Positions 25,376-34,735 of a stretch of DNA of 49,969 nt are shown piece by piece. Each line of letters opens with the position of its first letter. Position 1 is the first letter of the stretch. The position numbers and the translations under genes were made by a program. Source of the DNA: Chitinophagales bacterium (GTDB lineage Bacteria; Bacteroidota; Bacteroidia; Chitinophagales; CAIOSU01); the NCBI GenBank assembly GCA_040877935.1, contig JBBDNB010000056.1:1-49969 (forward strand), read 5' to 3'. The notes below the pieces were generated by a model. The model searched no databases. It was not told the DNA's origin and saw nothing but the letters and a program-made list of their open reading frames with translations.

Positions 25376-26947
25376 TTACCAAATCACATAGCGCACGCCC
25401 AGATTGACCACCTCTCCAGCACCGGCATTTCTGCCTTTCAGAAAGTGATTGAAAGAGAGTTCGAGTTCTAAATTTTCAATCACATATACTTTGGTGCCCA
25501 CTCCGATTTGAATAAAATATTGCGACATGCCGAATTTACCCTCACTGTCTTTTGAAAAAGTGGGAAACCACTGGCCTAGGCCGTAAATGGTCAGTCTTTT
25601 TGTGGGAAAAGCACTGATGATATAGGTTAAAGGCGATTGAACCAGATTTTCGAGTTGGCTTTTGCCACCAAACCTTCCAATGATGTCCAGTCCAAAAAAA
25701 TGATTGAGGTAGTTGCCCTGTCTTTGGTCAAAAAACAACTGGTTCCACCAAAAAAACTTGTCGTAATCCAAAAAGGGTCTTCCCGATTCACTGCCTTCCA
25801 TATCCTTTGCAGTTGGAATATAAAAGGTGCTCTGCACCGAAAAATTACTGAGCTTTTTAAAGGGAATAAATTTAATTCTCGGCCCTGCAAATGCCAATTG
25901 GGTTTGGGCTATTTCATTGTTTCCAAAACGCAGGATTTTCACAGGGTTTTCGCTGCGATCTTCTACCTGCCGTACAGATTTAAAGATAAAATCTGCGCCA
26001 ATATTGATGCGCGGGTGCAATCCGGCAGTAAACTGGAAAAAACTTGTCAAGTAAGTGGAGCGCTTGTCCTCTATTCTTGTCCTGTTTTCATCAAAGAAAG
26101 TGTTTTGCGTGTAGAAATTATTCAACAGTCTTAATTCGAAAGTCCCCTTACTGTACAGCACTGAGCTGGTGTATAATTGCAGATTATTCTTTTTTTTTAC
26201 CGAATCTGTTCCCTGGTTTTTTGCAGGCGTATTCAGCGACCAGTCGTATGGATAGCTCATCCATTTGTAATTATCGGGGATTTCAATTTCGAGGTAACTC
26301 ATTATGTATTGCTCTATGGAGTTGTATTCTTGGGTGAAATCCTTTTCATACCAATTGAAAAGCTCAGAAAACAAGACCTTTTGTTCGGAGTGGTTTATCT
26401 TTAAAAAACCGGGATCGTTGATGACCTGTCGGGTTCGGTTTTCCAACTGCTGCTCGATGGAAGAGGGGAGATAGGCGTAATCAACAATTTCAGGGCAGCC
26501 TTTTGCAGCACAAACCAGCACAAAATGCAGGCGTGGATCAAAAAAATCTTTCATCAGCCATGACTTTTCCAAATCGTCAAGACTGACTTTTCTGCCTGCT
26601 ACATTGAAATTTTTCTTGTCGAAAAAACTGCTTATCTCCAGCGGTGAATTGATTGGGTAATGATTGATTACATTGCTTATGGTCAGTATGTTGTAAGCGT
26701 TGATCAAAAAAGCTTTTTGCTCATTTCTGTCTTTCTGTTGGTAGTCAAAATTTTCAATGTTGTTTAAAAGTGTTTTGAGCAAGCTTTGATCTTGCTTTAA
26801 GCGATCATAGTCCACTGCATTATCGATCACATACTGGTCAAAGAAACGGCCTGCTGTTTTGAAAAAATCATTTTCAGAGGCTGATAGCTGCATTGTTGCA
26901 GTAAACAACAGGATTAGTGGGATGATTATTCTGTACATATATACCAT
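25376..26947 (-). CDS. DUF547 domain fused to an outer-membrane beta-barrel
   Basis: 523 residues. A signal peptide (ends about LSAS) is followed by a DUF547 domain (about 25-245) with NEQKAFLINAYNILTISNVI and HFVLVCAAKGCPEIVDYAY. The rest (about 260-523) is a series of amphipathic strands (such as LQLYTSSVLYSKGTFELRLL) ending in the aromatic residue Trp, as in outer membrane barrels. The fusion is unusual; ordinary DUF547 proteins are about 250 residues. It lies between the sigma/anti-sigma pair and the RiPP precursor, on the same strand, so an outer-membrane role in the same response is likely. Confidence 0.8.
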   Translation of the reverse strand: MVYMYRIIIPLILLFTATMQLSASENDFFKTAGRFFDQYVIDNAVDYDRLKQDQSLLKTLLNNIENFDYQQKDRNEQKAFLINAYNILTISNVINHYPINSPLEISSFFDKKNFNVAGRKVSLDDLEKSWLMKDFFDPRLHFVLVCAAKGCPEIVDYAYLPSSIEQQLENRTRQVINDPGFLKINHSEQKVLFSELFNWYEKDFTQEYNSIEQYIMSYLEIEIPDNYKWMSYPYDWSLNTPAKNQGTDSVKKKNNLQLYTSSVLYSKGTFELRLLNNFYTQNTFFDENRTRIEDKRSTYLTSFFQFTAGLHPRINIGADFIFKSVRQVEDRSENPVKILRFGNNEIAQTQLAFAGPRIKFIPFKKLSNFSVQSTFYIPTAKDMEGSESGRPFLDYDKFFWWNQLFFDQRQGNYLNHFFGLDIIGRFGGKSQLENLVQSPLTYIISAFPTKRLTIYGLGQWFPTFSKDSEGKFGMSQYFIQIGVGTKVYVIENLELELSFNHFLKGRNAGAGEVVNLGVRYVIW

Positions 26948-26995
26948 AGAAAGCAGGGCTCTGGTTTAGTGATGGGCCTGGTTCTTACATTTGGG

Positions 26996-27256
26996 CTATG
27001 AGCTTTTGTTGCTGGTGATTTTTAAAATGTTTTTCCTGACATGATCAGGCAACTTTGCATTTTTCTTGTCTGGGATGTTTGAAGTATTCAGCAGGTAACT
27101 TTCAATGAAATGGCTGAATTTTTCATAACGCGAGCATACACCGCAAAGTATTAAGTGGGATTTTAACTGAAGCAATTCGCCCATTGACAACTTGTCAACA
27201 GCTTTTTTTTCGATCAGCTCACCGGCTTTTTTACAGGAAATCATGAGTGACATCAT
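26996..27256 (-). CDS. Small anti-sigma factor with zinc motif
   Basis: 86 residues. It contains the ZAS signature H34-x3-C38-x2-C41 (HLILCGVC) after an N-terminal SCKKAGELIEKK helix, as in zf-HC2 anti-sigma factors. No membrane segment is present, so it would be a soluble, redox- or metal-sensing anti-sigma factor that releases its sigma when the site is oxidised or occupied by another metal. The sigma gene ends 14 bases upstream. The pair probably controls the DUF547-barrel and MNIO genes downstream. Confidence 0.82.
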   Translation of the reverse strand: MMSLMISCKKAGELIEKKAVDKLSMGELLQLKSHLILCGVCSRYEKFSHFIESYLLNTSNIPDKKNAKLPDHVRKNILKITSNKSS

Positions 27257-27270
27257 AGCATTATAGGGTG

Positions 27271-27870
27271 TTATTTATTAAACCAGTTCAGGTCAATACA
27301 TTTTTTGAGCATCAACTTAGCCCTGTGGATTATTTGCCAATAATTTGACGGGGTGATTTCCAGCTCCTGACAGATGTCTTTGCCGTCTTTTTCAAGCAGG
27401 TATTTTGAGTTTACGGCAAAGCGCCAGTTTTCGGGCAGGTCATCCAGGCACAGCTCCATTACTTTTCTGAATTCATCATCATCCAAAAGGTGAATGTCAT
27501 CATCGATAAAAGCTTGTGATTCCGGGGCTTTCCATTTACCGTTTTCATCAAATAGGTTTTCGGTCAGGTCAAAGGCTTTTTTTTCAGATGGCTTATTGTT
27601 ATCTGTGCTGATGTATTTTATTTTTCTCCTGTAATGGTCTATGATTTTATTGTTAAGAATGGAAAAAAGCCAGGTTTTGGGTTTGCTGTCCTGTCTAAAC
27701 TTGTCCAGAGATTTATATGCCGAAAGAAATGTTTCCTGAACAATGTCCTGTGCCACCATTTCATCTGAAGTTTTGTGTAAAGCCCAGGAATACATGGCGT
27801 CACTGTAGTCATTTACCCAGGAGGAAAATTGAACTTCCTTTTCGGATTGACTTAAAGTATTTTTAATCAT
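27271..27870 (-). CDS. ECF-type RNA polymerase sigma factor
   Basis: 199 residues. Sigma region 2 (DIVQETFLSAYKSL, KTWLFSILNNKIIDHYRR) and region 4 (EITPSNYWQIIHRAKLMLKKCIDLNWF) are present, with an unusually long acidic linker (about 105-140). The ending 'KCIDLNWF' resembles ECF sigma factors found beside DUF692/DUF2063 operons in Proteobacteria (ECF16-type), a family comparison from memory. It heads the transcription run that continues to the anti-sigma, the DUF547-barrel and the RiPP genes. It likely responds to metal or redox stress via its ZAS partner. Confidence 0.87.
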   Translation of the reverse strand: MIKNTLSQSEKEVQFSSWVNDYSDAMYSWALHKTSDEMVAQDIVQETFLSAYKSLDKFRQDSKPKTWLFSILNNKIIDHYRRKIKYISTDNNKPSEKKAFDLTENLFDENGKWKAPESQAFIDDDIHLLDDDEFRKVMELCLDDLPENWRFAVNSKYLLEKDGKDICQELEITPSNYWQIIHRAKLMLKKCIDLNWFNK

Positions 27871-27931
27871 CTGTTCTGCAATTTCATACAGGAGTTAAAT
27901 TAATGTATTTGCAGCTGAAAAAATGTACATC

Positions 27932-29152
27932 TTACTTTTTATAGCGGCCTTTCCCTTTTCCACCTGATTTCTGAAACCCTTTTTTTCGGGGTTTGAATTT
28001 CGGCACTTTCCATTCCGGACCTTCGCCAATATGCGGTGGCAGAGGCAGTTTCATCACTTCCTGTTCCATCAGGTCTTCTATTTGCTTGAAGGAGTACATA
28101 TCGTTTTCGTTTACCAGTGTAAGCGCCACCCCTGTAGTATCTGCCCTTGCTGTTCTGCCCACGCGGTGCACATAATCGGCAGCATCATCGGGCACATCAA
28201 AATTGATCACCAGGTTGATGTCTTTGATGTCAATCCCCCGGCTGATTACATCTGTAGCAACCAGTACTCTTGTTTTTTTGGAGCGAAAGCGGTTCAGCAC
28301 ATCTTCCCTTTCGGATTGTTCCAGATCAGATGAAATACTTTCTACTTTAAAATCCTTGTTTTTCAATGCCCGTTGAATATCATGGACTTTTTTCTTGGTA
28401 GAGCTGAAAATCAAAATGCTTTTGTAATTGGGCTTGTCTGCAATCAATTGATTGAGCAAAGGGATTTTTTGGGCATCATGAGCAAGATAAGCGGCCTGCA
28501 AAACCCCTGCAGCAGGCTTGGAGATGGCAATATTGATCTCTGCCGGATCATTCAATATTTCTTTTGAAAGTTTCCTGATTTTGGGTGGCATGGTAGCGCT
28601 AAACATCAGGTTCTGCCGTTTTTTTGGCAAATAGGTGATGATCTTTTGAATATCCTCATAAAACCCCATATCCAACATGCGGTCTGCTTCATCAAGTATC
28701 AGGAAATTGAGGTCTTTAAAATTCGTATAGCCCATATTCATGTGGGAGATCAATTTGCCGGGTGTGGCCACAATAATTCCTGCCCCTTCACTTAAGGCGC
28801 GTTTTTGTGTGTCAAAATTGCTTCCATCGCCACCCCCATAAATAGGAATGGAAGATACCCCCAGAAAATAGGCGAAACCCTGAATTTCCTGATCAATCTG
28901 TAATGCAAGTTCACGGGTAGGGACAATTACCAGCGCATTGTTGCCTTTGCTGTTGTTTTCGGCCATGTAGTTGAGTACCGGCAGTATAAATGCTGCCGTT
29001 TTTCCCGTGCCGGTCTGTGCACAGGCTATCAGGTCTTGCCCGTCAAGGATTTTCGGAATGGCCATTTCCTGTACTGGAGTAGCTTCCACAAAATTCATGT
29101 AAGAAATGGCTTCGAGTAATTGTTTGTTTAGTTTAAGGTCTTTGAATTTCAT
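27932..29152 (-). CDS. rhlE: DEAD-box ATP-dependent RNA helicase (RhlE-like)
   Basis: 406 residues. All helicase motifs are visible: Q motif (ATPVQEMAIP), Walker A AQTGTGKT, PTRELALQ, DEAD (LDEADRML), SAT, and the second domain ending HRVGRTARAD. A basic Lys/Gly/Arg-rich C-terminal tail (about 385-406) would bind RNA nonspecifically. It unwinds short RNA duplexes in the cytoplasm, typically in ribosome assembly or cold adaptation. It lies 61 bases upstream of the sigma gene on the same strand but is a housekeeping-type gene with no clear link to it. Confidence 0.93.
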   Translation of the reverse strand: MKFKDLKLNKQLLEAISYMNFVEATPVQEMAIPKILDGQDLIACAQTGTGKTAAFILPVLNYMAENNSKGNNALVIVPTRELALQIDQEIQGFAYFLGVSSIPIYGGGDGSNFDTQKRALSEGAGIIVATPGKLISHMNMGYTNFKDLNFLILDEADRMLDMGFYEDIQKIITYLPKKRQNLMFSATMPPKIRKLSKEILNDPAEINIAISKPAAGVLQAAYLAHDAQKIPLLNQLIADKPNYKSILIFSSTKKKVHDIQRALKNKDFKVESISSDLEQSEREDVLNRFRSKKTRVLVATDVISRGIDIKDINLVINFDVPDDAADYVHRVGRTARADTTGVALTLVNENDMYSFKQIEDLMEQEVMKLPLPPHIGEGPEWKVPKFKPRKKGFQKSGGKGKGRYKK

Positions 29153-29329
29153 AAAATGAGTGAAAAATGTATTGGTACTAAAAAACTGTGAATATACGGA
29201 TAATTAAGAGCTTTGAATTACATTTAGGCAGAACCAATAGTTTTGAAATATTTTCAGTTTTGATTTTATAAATGTTAATGTTATCAATAGCGCTTAGGGT
29301 TTTTGAATGGATAATAGTACTATTTATGG

Positions 29330-29337
29330 TACCTTTG
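29330..29337 (+). promoter_or_regulatory. Candidate -7 element (TACCTTTG) for ribBA
   Basis: Fits TAnnTTTG; a TTTTTG motif at 29300-29305 could be the -33 element with slightly long spacing (24 bases). It lies 57 bases before the ribBA start. No flavin riboswitch structure was recognised in the leader. Confidence 0.45.
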
Positions 29338-29393
29338 CACTGAATTTTGAACAAGAGCAAAGTTTTTAAGGTTTTTATCAGCAAAAAGACATT

Positions 29394-30611
29394 ATGAAGA
29401 ATAAATTAGACAGTATTGAATCGGCTGTAGAAGATATGAAAAATGGAAAACTCATTATTGTAGTAGATGATGAGGATAGGGAAAATGAAGGTGATTTTAT
29501 CACTGCTGCGGAAAATGTAACTCCCGAAATAATCAATTTTATGGCTACACATGGTCGCGGCTTGATTTGCGCCCCTATTGTAGAGAGTAAAGCACAGGAA
29601 TTGGGCCTCGAGCTAATGGTTGGAAGCAATACCAGTTTGCACGACACTCCATTTACCGTTTCCATTGATTTGAAAGGCCACGGTTGTTCCACAGGGATAT
29701 CGGCTAGTGACAGGGCCAAGACCGTTCGGGCTTTGATCGATCCCAATATCCATCCCTCAGAACTATCAAAACCCGGACATATTTTTCCTTTAAAAGCAAG
29801 AAAAGGCGGTGTGTTGAGAAGGGCCGGCCATACAGAAGCCACCATAGATTTGGCCAGACTTGCAGGCATGGATCCCGTGGGTGTACTTGTGGAGATTATG
29901 AATGAAGATGGTACGATGGCAAGACTCCCGGAATTGTTTAAAATTGCCGAGCGCTTTGATATGAAGATCATTTCCATTGAAGATCTGATCAAATACAGGA
30001 TGGAAAAAGAGCGGCTGATTAAAAAAGTAGTGTCGGATGTAGACATGCCCACCAAATATGGTGATTTTAAAGTACATGGATACAGACAATTGACCACCGA
30101 TGACGAGCACTTTGCTTTGGTTAAAGGTACTTGGGAACCCGGTGAGCCGGTTTTGGTACGTGTGCACTCATCCTGCCTTACCGGGGATTTGTTGGGTTCT
30201 TTGCGCTGCGATTGCGGTGATCAGTTGATAGCAGCCATTAAAGCTGTAGAAGAAGAAGGAAAAGGTGTGATATTGTACATGAATCAGGAGGGGCGTGGAA
30301 TTGGACTGCTGAACAAATTGCGTGCCTACAAATTGCAGGAAGAAGGAATGGATACCTATGAGGCCAATGAAGCACTTGGTTTTAAAATGGATGAACGTGA
30401 CTACGGAGTTGGTGCACAGATTCTGAGAGACCTGGGGGTGAGCAAAATGCGCTTACTGAGCAACAATCCTAAAAAACGTACGGGTATCGTAGGTTACGGA
30501 CTGGAAATAGTGGAAAATATTTCGCTTGAAGTGGTTTGTAACAAGCACAACGAGCGCTATCTTAAAACCAAAAGGGATAAGATGGGGCATGAGATTATGA
30601 AGGATCAGTGA
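29394..30611 (+). CDS. ribBA: Bifunctional DHBP synthase / GTP cyclohydrolase II
   Basis: 405 residues. N-terminal RibB domain (about 1-205): [12 protein letters not shown] binds metal and substrate, then THGRGLI and HTEATIDL. The C-terminal RibA domain (about 210-400) has the zinc ligands in [20 protein letters not shown], followed by NQEGRGIGL. It starts riboflavin synthesis by two reactions: ribulose-5-phosphate to dihydroxybutanone phosphate, and GTP to the diaminopyrimidine. Both active sites look intact. It stands alone and is divergent from the helicase gene. Confidence 0.96.
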   Translation: MKNKLDSIESAVEDMKNGKLIIVVDDEDRENEGDFITAAENVTPEIINFMATHGRGLICAPIVESKAQELGLELMVGSNTSLHDTPFTVSIDLKGHGCSTGISASDRAKTVRALIDPNIHPSELSKPGHIFPLKARKGGVLRRAGHTEATIDLARLAGMDPVGVLVEIMNEDGTMARLPELFKIAERFDMKIISIEDLIKYRMEKERLIKKVVSDVDMPTKYGDFKVHGYRQLTTDDEHFALVKGTWEPGEPVLVRVHSSCLTGDLLGSLRCDCGDQLIAAIKAVEEEGKGVILYMNQEGRGIGLLNKLRAYKLQEEGMDTYEANEALGFKMDERDYGVGAQILRDLGVSKMRLLSNNPKKRTGIVGYGLEIVENISLEVVCNKHNERYLKTKRDKMGHEIMKDQ

Positions 30612-30613
30612 AT

Positions 30614-30765
30614 TTTAGAAGATAGAGGTTAGAGGTTAGAAATTAGAAGTTAGAAATTGATTTTAGTTTGTGATTTATCTGATGCTTGTTGAAATACGGT
30701 GGAAATACAGTGGAGGTATGTTGTTGGAGGAAATTAGAAGTTAGAGGATAGAAATTGGAAGTTGA
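30614..30765. repeat. Degenerate short repeats (TTAGAAGTTAGAAAT-like)
   Basis: GAGGTTAGA/GAAATTAGAAGTTAGAAATTG-type units occur at about 30620-30660 and again at 30733-30760, separated by an unrelated stretch. They are probably slippage products. The following 30766-30950 contains a small inverted sequence around GACTGACTTTAGTCGGG but no gene. Confidence 0.6.
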
Positions 30766-30952
30766 TACCCCATCCCATTTCACGGACAGTTTTCACTTCA
30801 AATAAATTTCCAAAATCAATGCGTGCTTTAACAGGGATTTTTTCATGTGGTTAAAATTTATTTTCAGCGGTCACATGCCCGCCTGACTGACTTTAGTCGG
30901 GTAGGGAACTCACAATGGCAAGAAATTTTAACGATGCTTATGTGGGTCAAAA

Positions 30953-30995
30953 TTTTTTGGCATTCTGAGTAATAAATAATTTCCGAATTCAGGTT
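30953..30995 (-). repeat. One end of a dispersed MITE-like element
   Basis: TTGGCATTCTGAGTAATAAA and the following ATTTCCGAATTCAGGTT are nearly identical to the right terminal repeat of the element at 40648-40906. No opposite end was found nearby, so this is a solo or truncated copy. Confidence 0.65.
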
Positions 30996-31053
30996 AGTAT
31001 TCTTTTCTCTTGTTAAAGATTTACGTGCAATTTGCAACACTTCTATAAAACCA

Positions 31054-32271
31054 TTAGATACTCCTCTCAAGCCCTACACCCCTCAAGGCATTCAAACTCA
31101 CCAATGCGAAGAAGAAGAAAGATCCCAGTGCTATTTTTTCAAAACTGATGTCAAAATCCAGTAAAACCCCAAAAACCACGGGACCCACGGCTGTGGAAAA
31201 TACCATTGCCGTGGTAAACAAGCTTCTAACCGAACCGATGACCTTTACGCCAAACATTTCTGCCATAGCGGCATTTTTTACGGTATTGCCAAAGCCATTG
31301 CTAATGCCTATTCCGCTGATCAGCGCAAGATATACCCACTTTGCATCAAAAAAGAATAGGCATATCAATCCAATGCCGAATGGCAATAAATAAAAAGGAA
31401 AAAGCACCCGCCCGGAAAATCGATCTGCCAGCCAACCGGCAGCAATAGTACTCATGGCATTCCCAAAGGCATAGGAGGAAAATGTGGCTGCAATAAAAGT
31501 GGCGTCCCAGCCTTTGACTTCTCCAAGTTTTAATTGAAAAAACAAAAAAGCGGTACCGATGCTGCCCGAGGCAAAACTACTGGGTGCCAATATCCAAAAG
31601 GACTTTTTGCCCAAGATCTTTAAAATGGCCGCTTCCTTTAAATCTTCCTTGCTCTGAACGGATGCTACAAACAGCTTTAATTTGGAAAACCTTTTTCCCC
31701 GCATCAATAAATATAGTGAAAGGGGAATAGCCACTGCAACTACCACAGCAGCGCAAATCAGGGAAATTCGCCAGCCAAATAGGGCCATAAGGGAAACTAT
31801 GATAATGGGAAAGATAGCCTCTCCAGCAGGGTGTCCCAATGCGGCAAAGCTTACTGCCTTTCCCCTGTTTTTTTCAAAAAACCGTACCATACTTGTCATG
31901 GCAGTATGTGACATCATCCCTTGGCCAAAAAGGCGTACGCCATAAAGTGCGAAAAAAAGTACGGGTACATAATAAGATTGTGAAAAAACCAAAAGCGAAA
32001 GCACAAAGCCAATCATCACACGGCTGCTGAAAATGGGCAGCTTTAACTTATCAATAAATCGGCCCGCCCAACTCAATGTAAATGCGCTGCTCAGTGTGGC
32101 TAGTGCATACAGGCTGCTGAACTCGGCATCTGACAGCGAAAAAACGGCTTGCAGTTTTGGCACAAAAAGGGAAATAAAAAATGTCTGCCCAAACCCTGAG
32201 AGAAAGGTGAACAAAAACCCAAACAGCAGCAGGTGAAAATTGTCTTTAAAAAAGTCAGGTTTGAGGCGCAT
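31054..32271 (-). CDS. MFS transporter
   Basis: 405 residues and about 12 hydrophobic helices, the normal MFS size. SWAGRFIDKL after helix 2 fits the family's loop 2-3 signature, and GWLADRFSGRVLFPF is the equivalent in the second half. The substrate is unknown; the pattern recalls anion or monocarboxylate type carriers. Its promoter region faces that of the oxidosqualene cyclase (165-base divergent gap), so co-regulation is possible but not shown. Confidence 0.87.
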   Translation of the reverse strand: MRLKPDFFKDNFHLLLFGFLFTFLSGFGQTFFISLFVPKLQAVFSLSDAEFSSLYALATLSSAFTLSWAGRFIDKLKLPIFSSRVMIGFVLSLLVFSQSYYVPVLFFALYGVRLFGQGMMSHTAMTSMVRFFEKNRGKAVSFAALGHPAGEAIFPIIIVSLMALFGWRISLICAAVVVAVAIPLSLYLLMRGKRFSKLKLFVASVQSKEDLKEAAILKILGKKSFWILAPSSFASGSIGTAFLFFQLKLGEVKGWDATFIAATFSSYAFGNAMSTIAAGWLADRFSGRVLFPFYLLPFGIGLICLFFFDAKWVYLALISGIGISNGFGNTVKNAAMAEMFGVKVIGSVRSLFTTAMVFSTAVGPVVFGVLLDFDISFEKIALGSFFFFALVSLNALRGVGLERSI

Positions 32272-32436
32272 AATTTTAAAAGTGCAAAGCTAAGCTTTAC
32301 TTGTGTTTTGTGCATGTTTAAGAAAGTACTTGTACTCAGCTTCAAGCCCTGATTTTTTTTATCCGAACCCTAATTTTTTAATCAAACACTCCCTTTGTTG
32401 TTCGCGCTTATTTTAGACCTGTAAAACATAAACTGA

Positions 32437-34728
32437 ATGGAAACTGCGCAGCTTAAAGAAGAGAGGAAAACACTTCCCAAAGACAAAAGCTATTATTGGA
32501 ATTGCTGGAAACTATATAGCAATAAAGGCAGGCAATACTGGAAATTTGAGCTGCCAAATGACCTCAAAGGCGAAATTCAAAATGAGCAGGATTGGGAAAA
32601 GCCACAAGGCCGGACATTTTTAAAAGAAATATCAGCAGCATTCAGCTATGATAAAAGCAAGAATCCCAATTCCTCCGATTTACTTTTAAGGCGAAAGGCA
32701 AAAGCAGGGGAGATCAGTCATGAGTTGATCAATAAAGCGGAACAGATCAGCGATGCCAATAAAAAAGTAGCCTTTCTGGCAGCAAACAAAGGCTTTGACT
32801 TTTACCGATCGCTTCAAATGCCCGATGGCAATTGGGCGGGCGATTATGGTGGGCCATTGTTTCTACTGCCCGGCCTGGTGATTGTGTCCTACATTACCCA
32901 AACACCTTTTTCTTCCCCTGAAAAAACACTCATGATCCGTTATATGCTGAACCACCAGAATGATGATGGGGGATGGGGGCTGCACATCGAAGACCGATCG
33001 ACCATGTTTGGGACTGTTCTGCAATATGTCGCTTTGCGTTTGCTGGGAAAAGCAGCATTAGATCCCGCAATGAAAAAAGCGCGCAAGTGGATTCAGCAGC
33101 ATGGTGGGGCAACTGAAGTGCCTTTGTGGGGCAAGTTCTACCTATCTGTTTTGGGCGTGTATGAATGGGAAGGCAACAATACTTTTTATCCCGAAGCCTG
33201 GCTTTTGCCCGAATCATTGCCGGTTCATCCGAGCCGGTACTGGAACCATGCACGGATGGTATATATGCCCATGTCTTATTGTTATGCAGTTAAATTAAAA
33301 GCTGAACCCACTGCCATTACCAAGGCATTGAAAACTGAATTGTACACGGAGAAATATTCGAAAATTGACTGGAAAAGCGCCAGGGATAAAATTTGCGAGG
33401 AAGACCTGTACAAAGCTCCATCAAAGTGGCTGGATTTTTTCAATTTCTTTATGAACGGCTATGAAAAAGTCCATTCTAAATTTTTGAGAAAGAAAACCAC
33501 CGATTTTCTGGAAAAATACATTGATGCAGAAGACCGGCACACCAATTATATCAATGTAGGGCCGGTCAATCAAGTGCTGAATTCCCTTTGCGTTTGGCAT
33601 ATAAAAGGTAAAGAATCACCTGAATTTAAAAAACATGTGCAGCGATGGAAGGATTATTTGTGGGTTGCGGAAGATGGCATGAAGATGAACGGTTATAATG
33701 GCTCGCAGCTATGGGATACCACTTTTGCTGCACAGGCTTTGCTGGAATGCAAATTAGACAGTGTATTTCCTGAAACGACTCAGAAAATATACAGCTATCT
33801 GGATCAAACACAGATACAAAAAAACGAGCCCGATTACGAGCAGTTTTTCCGCGACAATGGCTTTGGTTGCTGGCCATTTTCAACACAATCGCATGACTGG
33901 CCGATTACGGATTGTACAAGTGAGGCCATGAAATCCGCATTGTTGTTGGAAAAAAGTCCTGCACTTGAGAATATGGCTGAAAAAATTAATCCTGAAAGGT
34001 ATAAACCAGCGATAGACTTTCTGCTCAAATTGCAAAACGATGATGGTGGCTGGGCAACCTATGAAAACATCAGGGGTTCCAAATGGCTGGAAAAGCTCAA
34101 TCCTTCGGGCATATTTGCAGATATTATGGTGGAATACAGTTATGTGGAATGCACTTCTGCTACAATTCAGGCATTGAAAAAATACAATCATTTTTTTCCA
34201 AATTACAGGGCTGAAGAAATCAAAAAAGCCATAGGGAATGGCCGGGAATTTATTTTGAAAAAGCAGCGCAACAATGGCTCCTGGTATGGCTCCTGGGCAG
34301 TATGTTTCACTTATGGTACCTGGTTTGGAATTGAGGGTTTGCTGGCAGCAGGAGCAAAATCTTATCAGGCAGGTTTTCCTGATCATGAAATTCAAAAAGC
34401 CTGTGAGTTTTTGGTAGGCATTCAAAAACCCGATGGAAGTTGGGGAGAATCTGCACAATCTTGTGTAGATAAGAGTTATCATGAACACAAAGAAGGACAG
34501 GTGGTAAATACAGCCTGGGCTTTATTGGCCTTAATGGCTGCTGATTATCCTGAAAAAACAGTGACTGACAAAGGCATTCGTTTTTTAATTGACAAGCAAG
34601 AAAAAAGCGGTGACTGGTCGCAACAGGGAATTTCCGGAGTGTTCAATGGCAATTGCATGATTACTTATACCGCCTATAGAAATGTGTTTCCGCTTTGGGC
34701 TTTGGGTCGGTATGCGCATATGAAATGA
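32437..34728 (+). CDS. Oxidosqualene cyclase (cycloartenol/lanosterol synthase-like)
   Basis: 763 residues, the length of eukaryotic oxidosqualene cyclases. The protonating motif is DCTSE (D492), the DCTAE type of oxidosqualene cyclases rather than the DxDD of squalene-hopene cyclases. Cys572 (YVECTSA) and His271 (WNHAR) match human lanosterol synthase C533 and H232. Residues that steer the last steps are Tyr420 (NGYNGSQLW), His486 and Ile490 (HDWPITDC), the same trio as Y410/H477/I481 of plant cycloartenol synthase. Several QW repeats (DGNWAGDYGG, NDDGGWGLHIED, NNGSWYGSW, DGSWGE) are present. It should cyclise 2,3-oxidosqualene into a sterol-like or arborane-type triterpenol at the membrane. 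No squalene epoxidase is in the window. Confidence 0.93.
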   Translation: METAQLKEERKTLPKDKSYYWNCWKLYSNKGRQYWKFELPNDLKGEIQNEQDWEKPQGRTFLKEISAAFSYDKSKNPNSSDLLLRRKAKAGEISHELINKAEQISDANKKVAFLAANKGFDFYRSLQMPDGNWAGDYGGPLFLLPGLVIVSYITQTPFSSPEKTLMIRYMLNHQNDDGGWGLHIEDRSTMFGTVLQYVALRLLGKAALDPAMKKARKWIQQHGGATEVPLWGKFYLSVLGVYEWEGNNTFYPEAWLLPESLPVHPSRYWNHARMVYMPMSYCYAVKLKAEPTAITKALKTELYTEKYSKIDWKSARDKICEEDLYKAPSKWLDFFNFFMNGYEKVHSKFLRKKTTDFLEKYIDAEDRHTNYINVGPVNQVLNSLCVWHIKGKESPEFKKHVQRWKDYLWVAEDGMKMNGYNGSQLWDTTFAAQALLECKLDSVFPETTQKIYSYLDQTQIQKNEPDYEQFFRDNGFGCWPFSTQSHDWPITDCTSEAMKSALLLEKSPALENMAEKINPERYKPAIDFLLKLQNDDGGWATYENIRGSKWLEKLNPSGIFADIMVEYSYVECTSATIQALKKYNHFFPNYRAEEIKKAIGNGREFILKKQRNNGSWYGSWAVCFTYGTWFGIEGLLAAGAKSYQAGFPDHEIQKACEFLVGIQKPDGSWGESAQSCVDKSYHEHKEGQVVNTAWALLALMAADYPEKTVTDKGIRFLIDKQEKSGDWSQQGISGVFNGNCMITYTAYRNVFPLWALGRYAHMK

Positions 34729-34735
34729 GCATTCC

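Noticed and set aside
29338-29393. FMN riboswitch before ribBA
   Set aside because: The leader is short and shows none of the conserved RFN helices.
32437-34728. Squalene-hopene cyclase
   Set aside because: The active site is DCTSE, not DxDD, and matches extend along the whole length to lanosterol/cycloartenol synthases.
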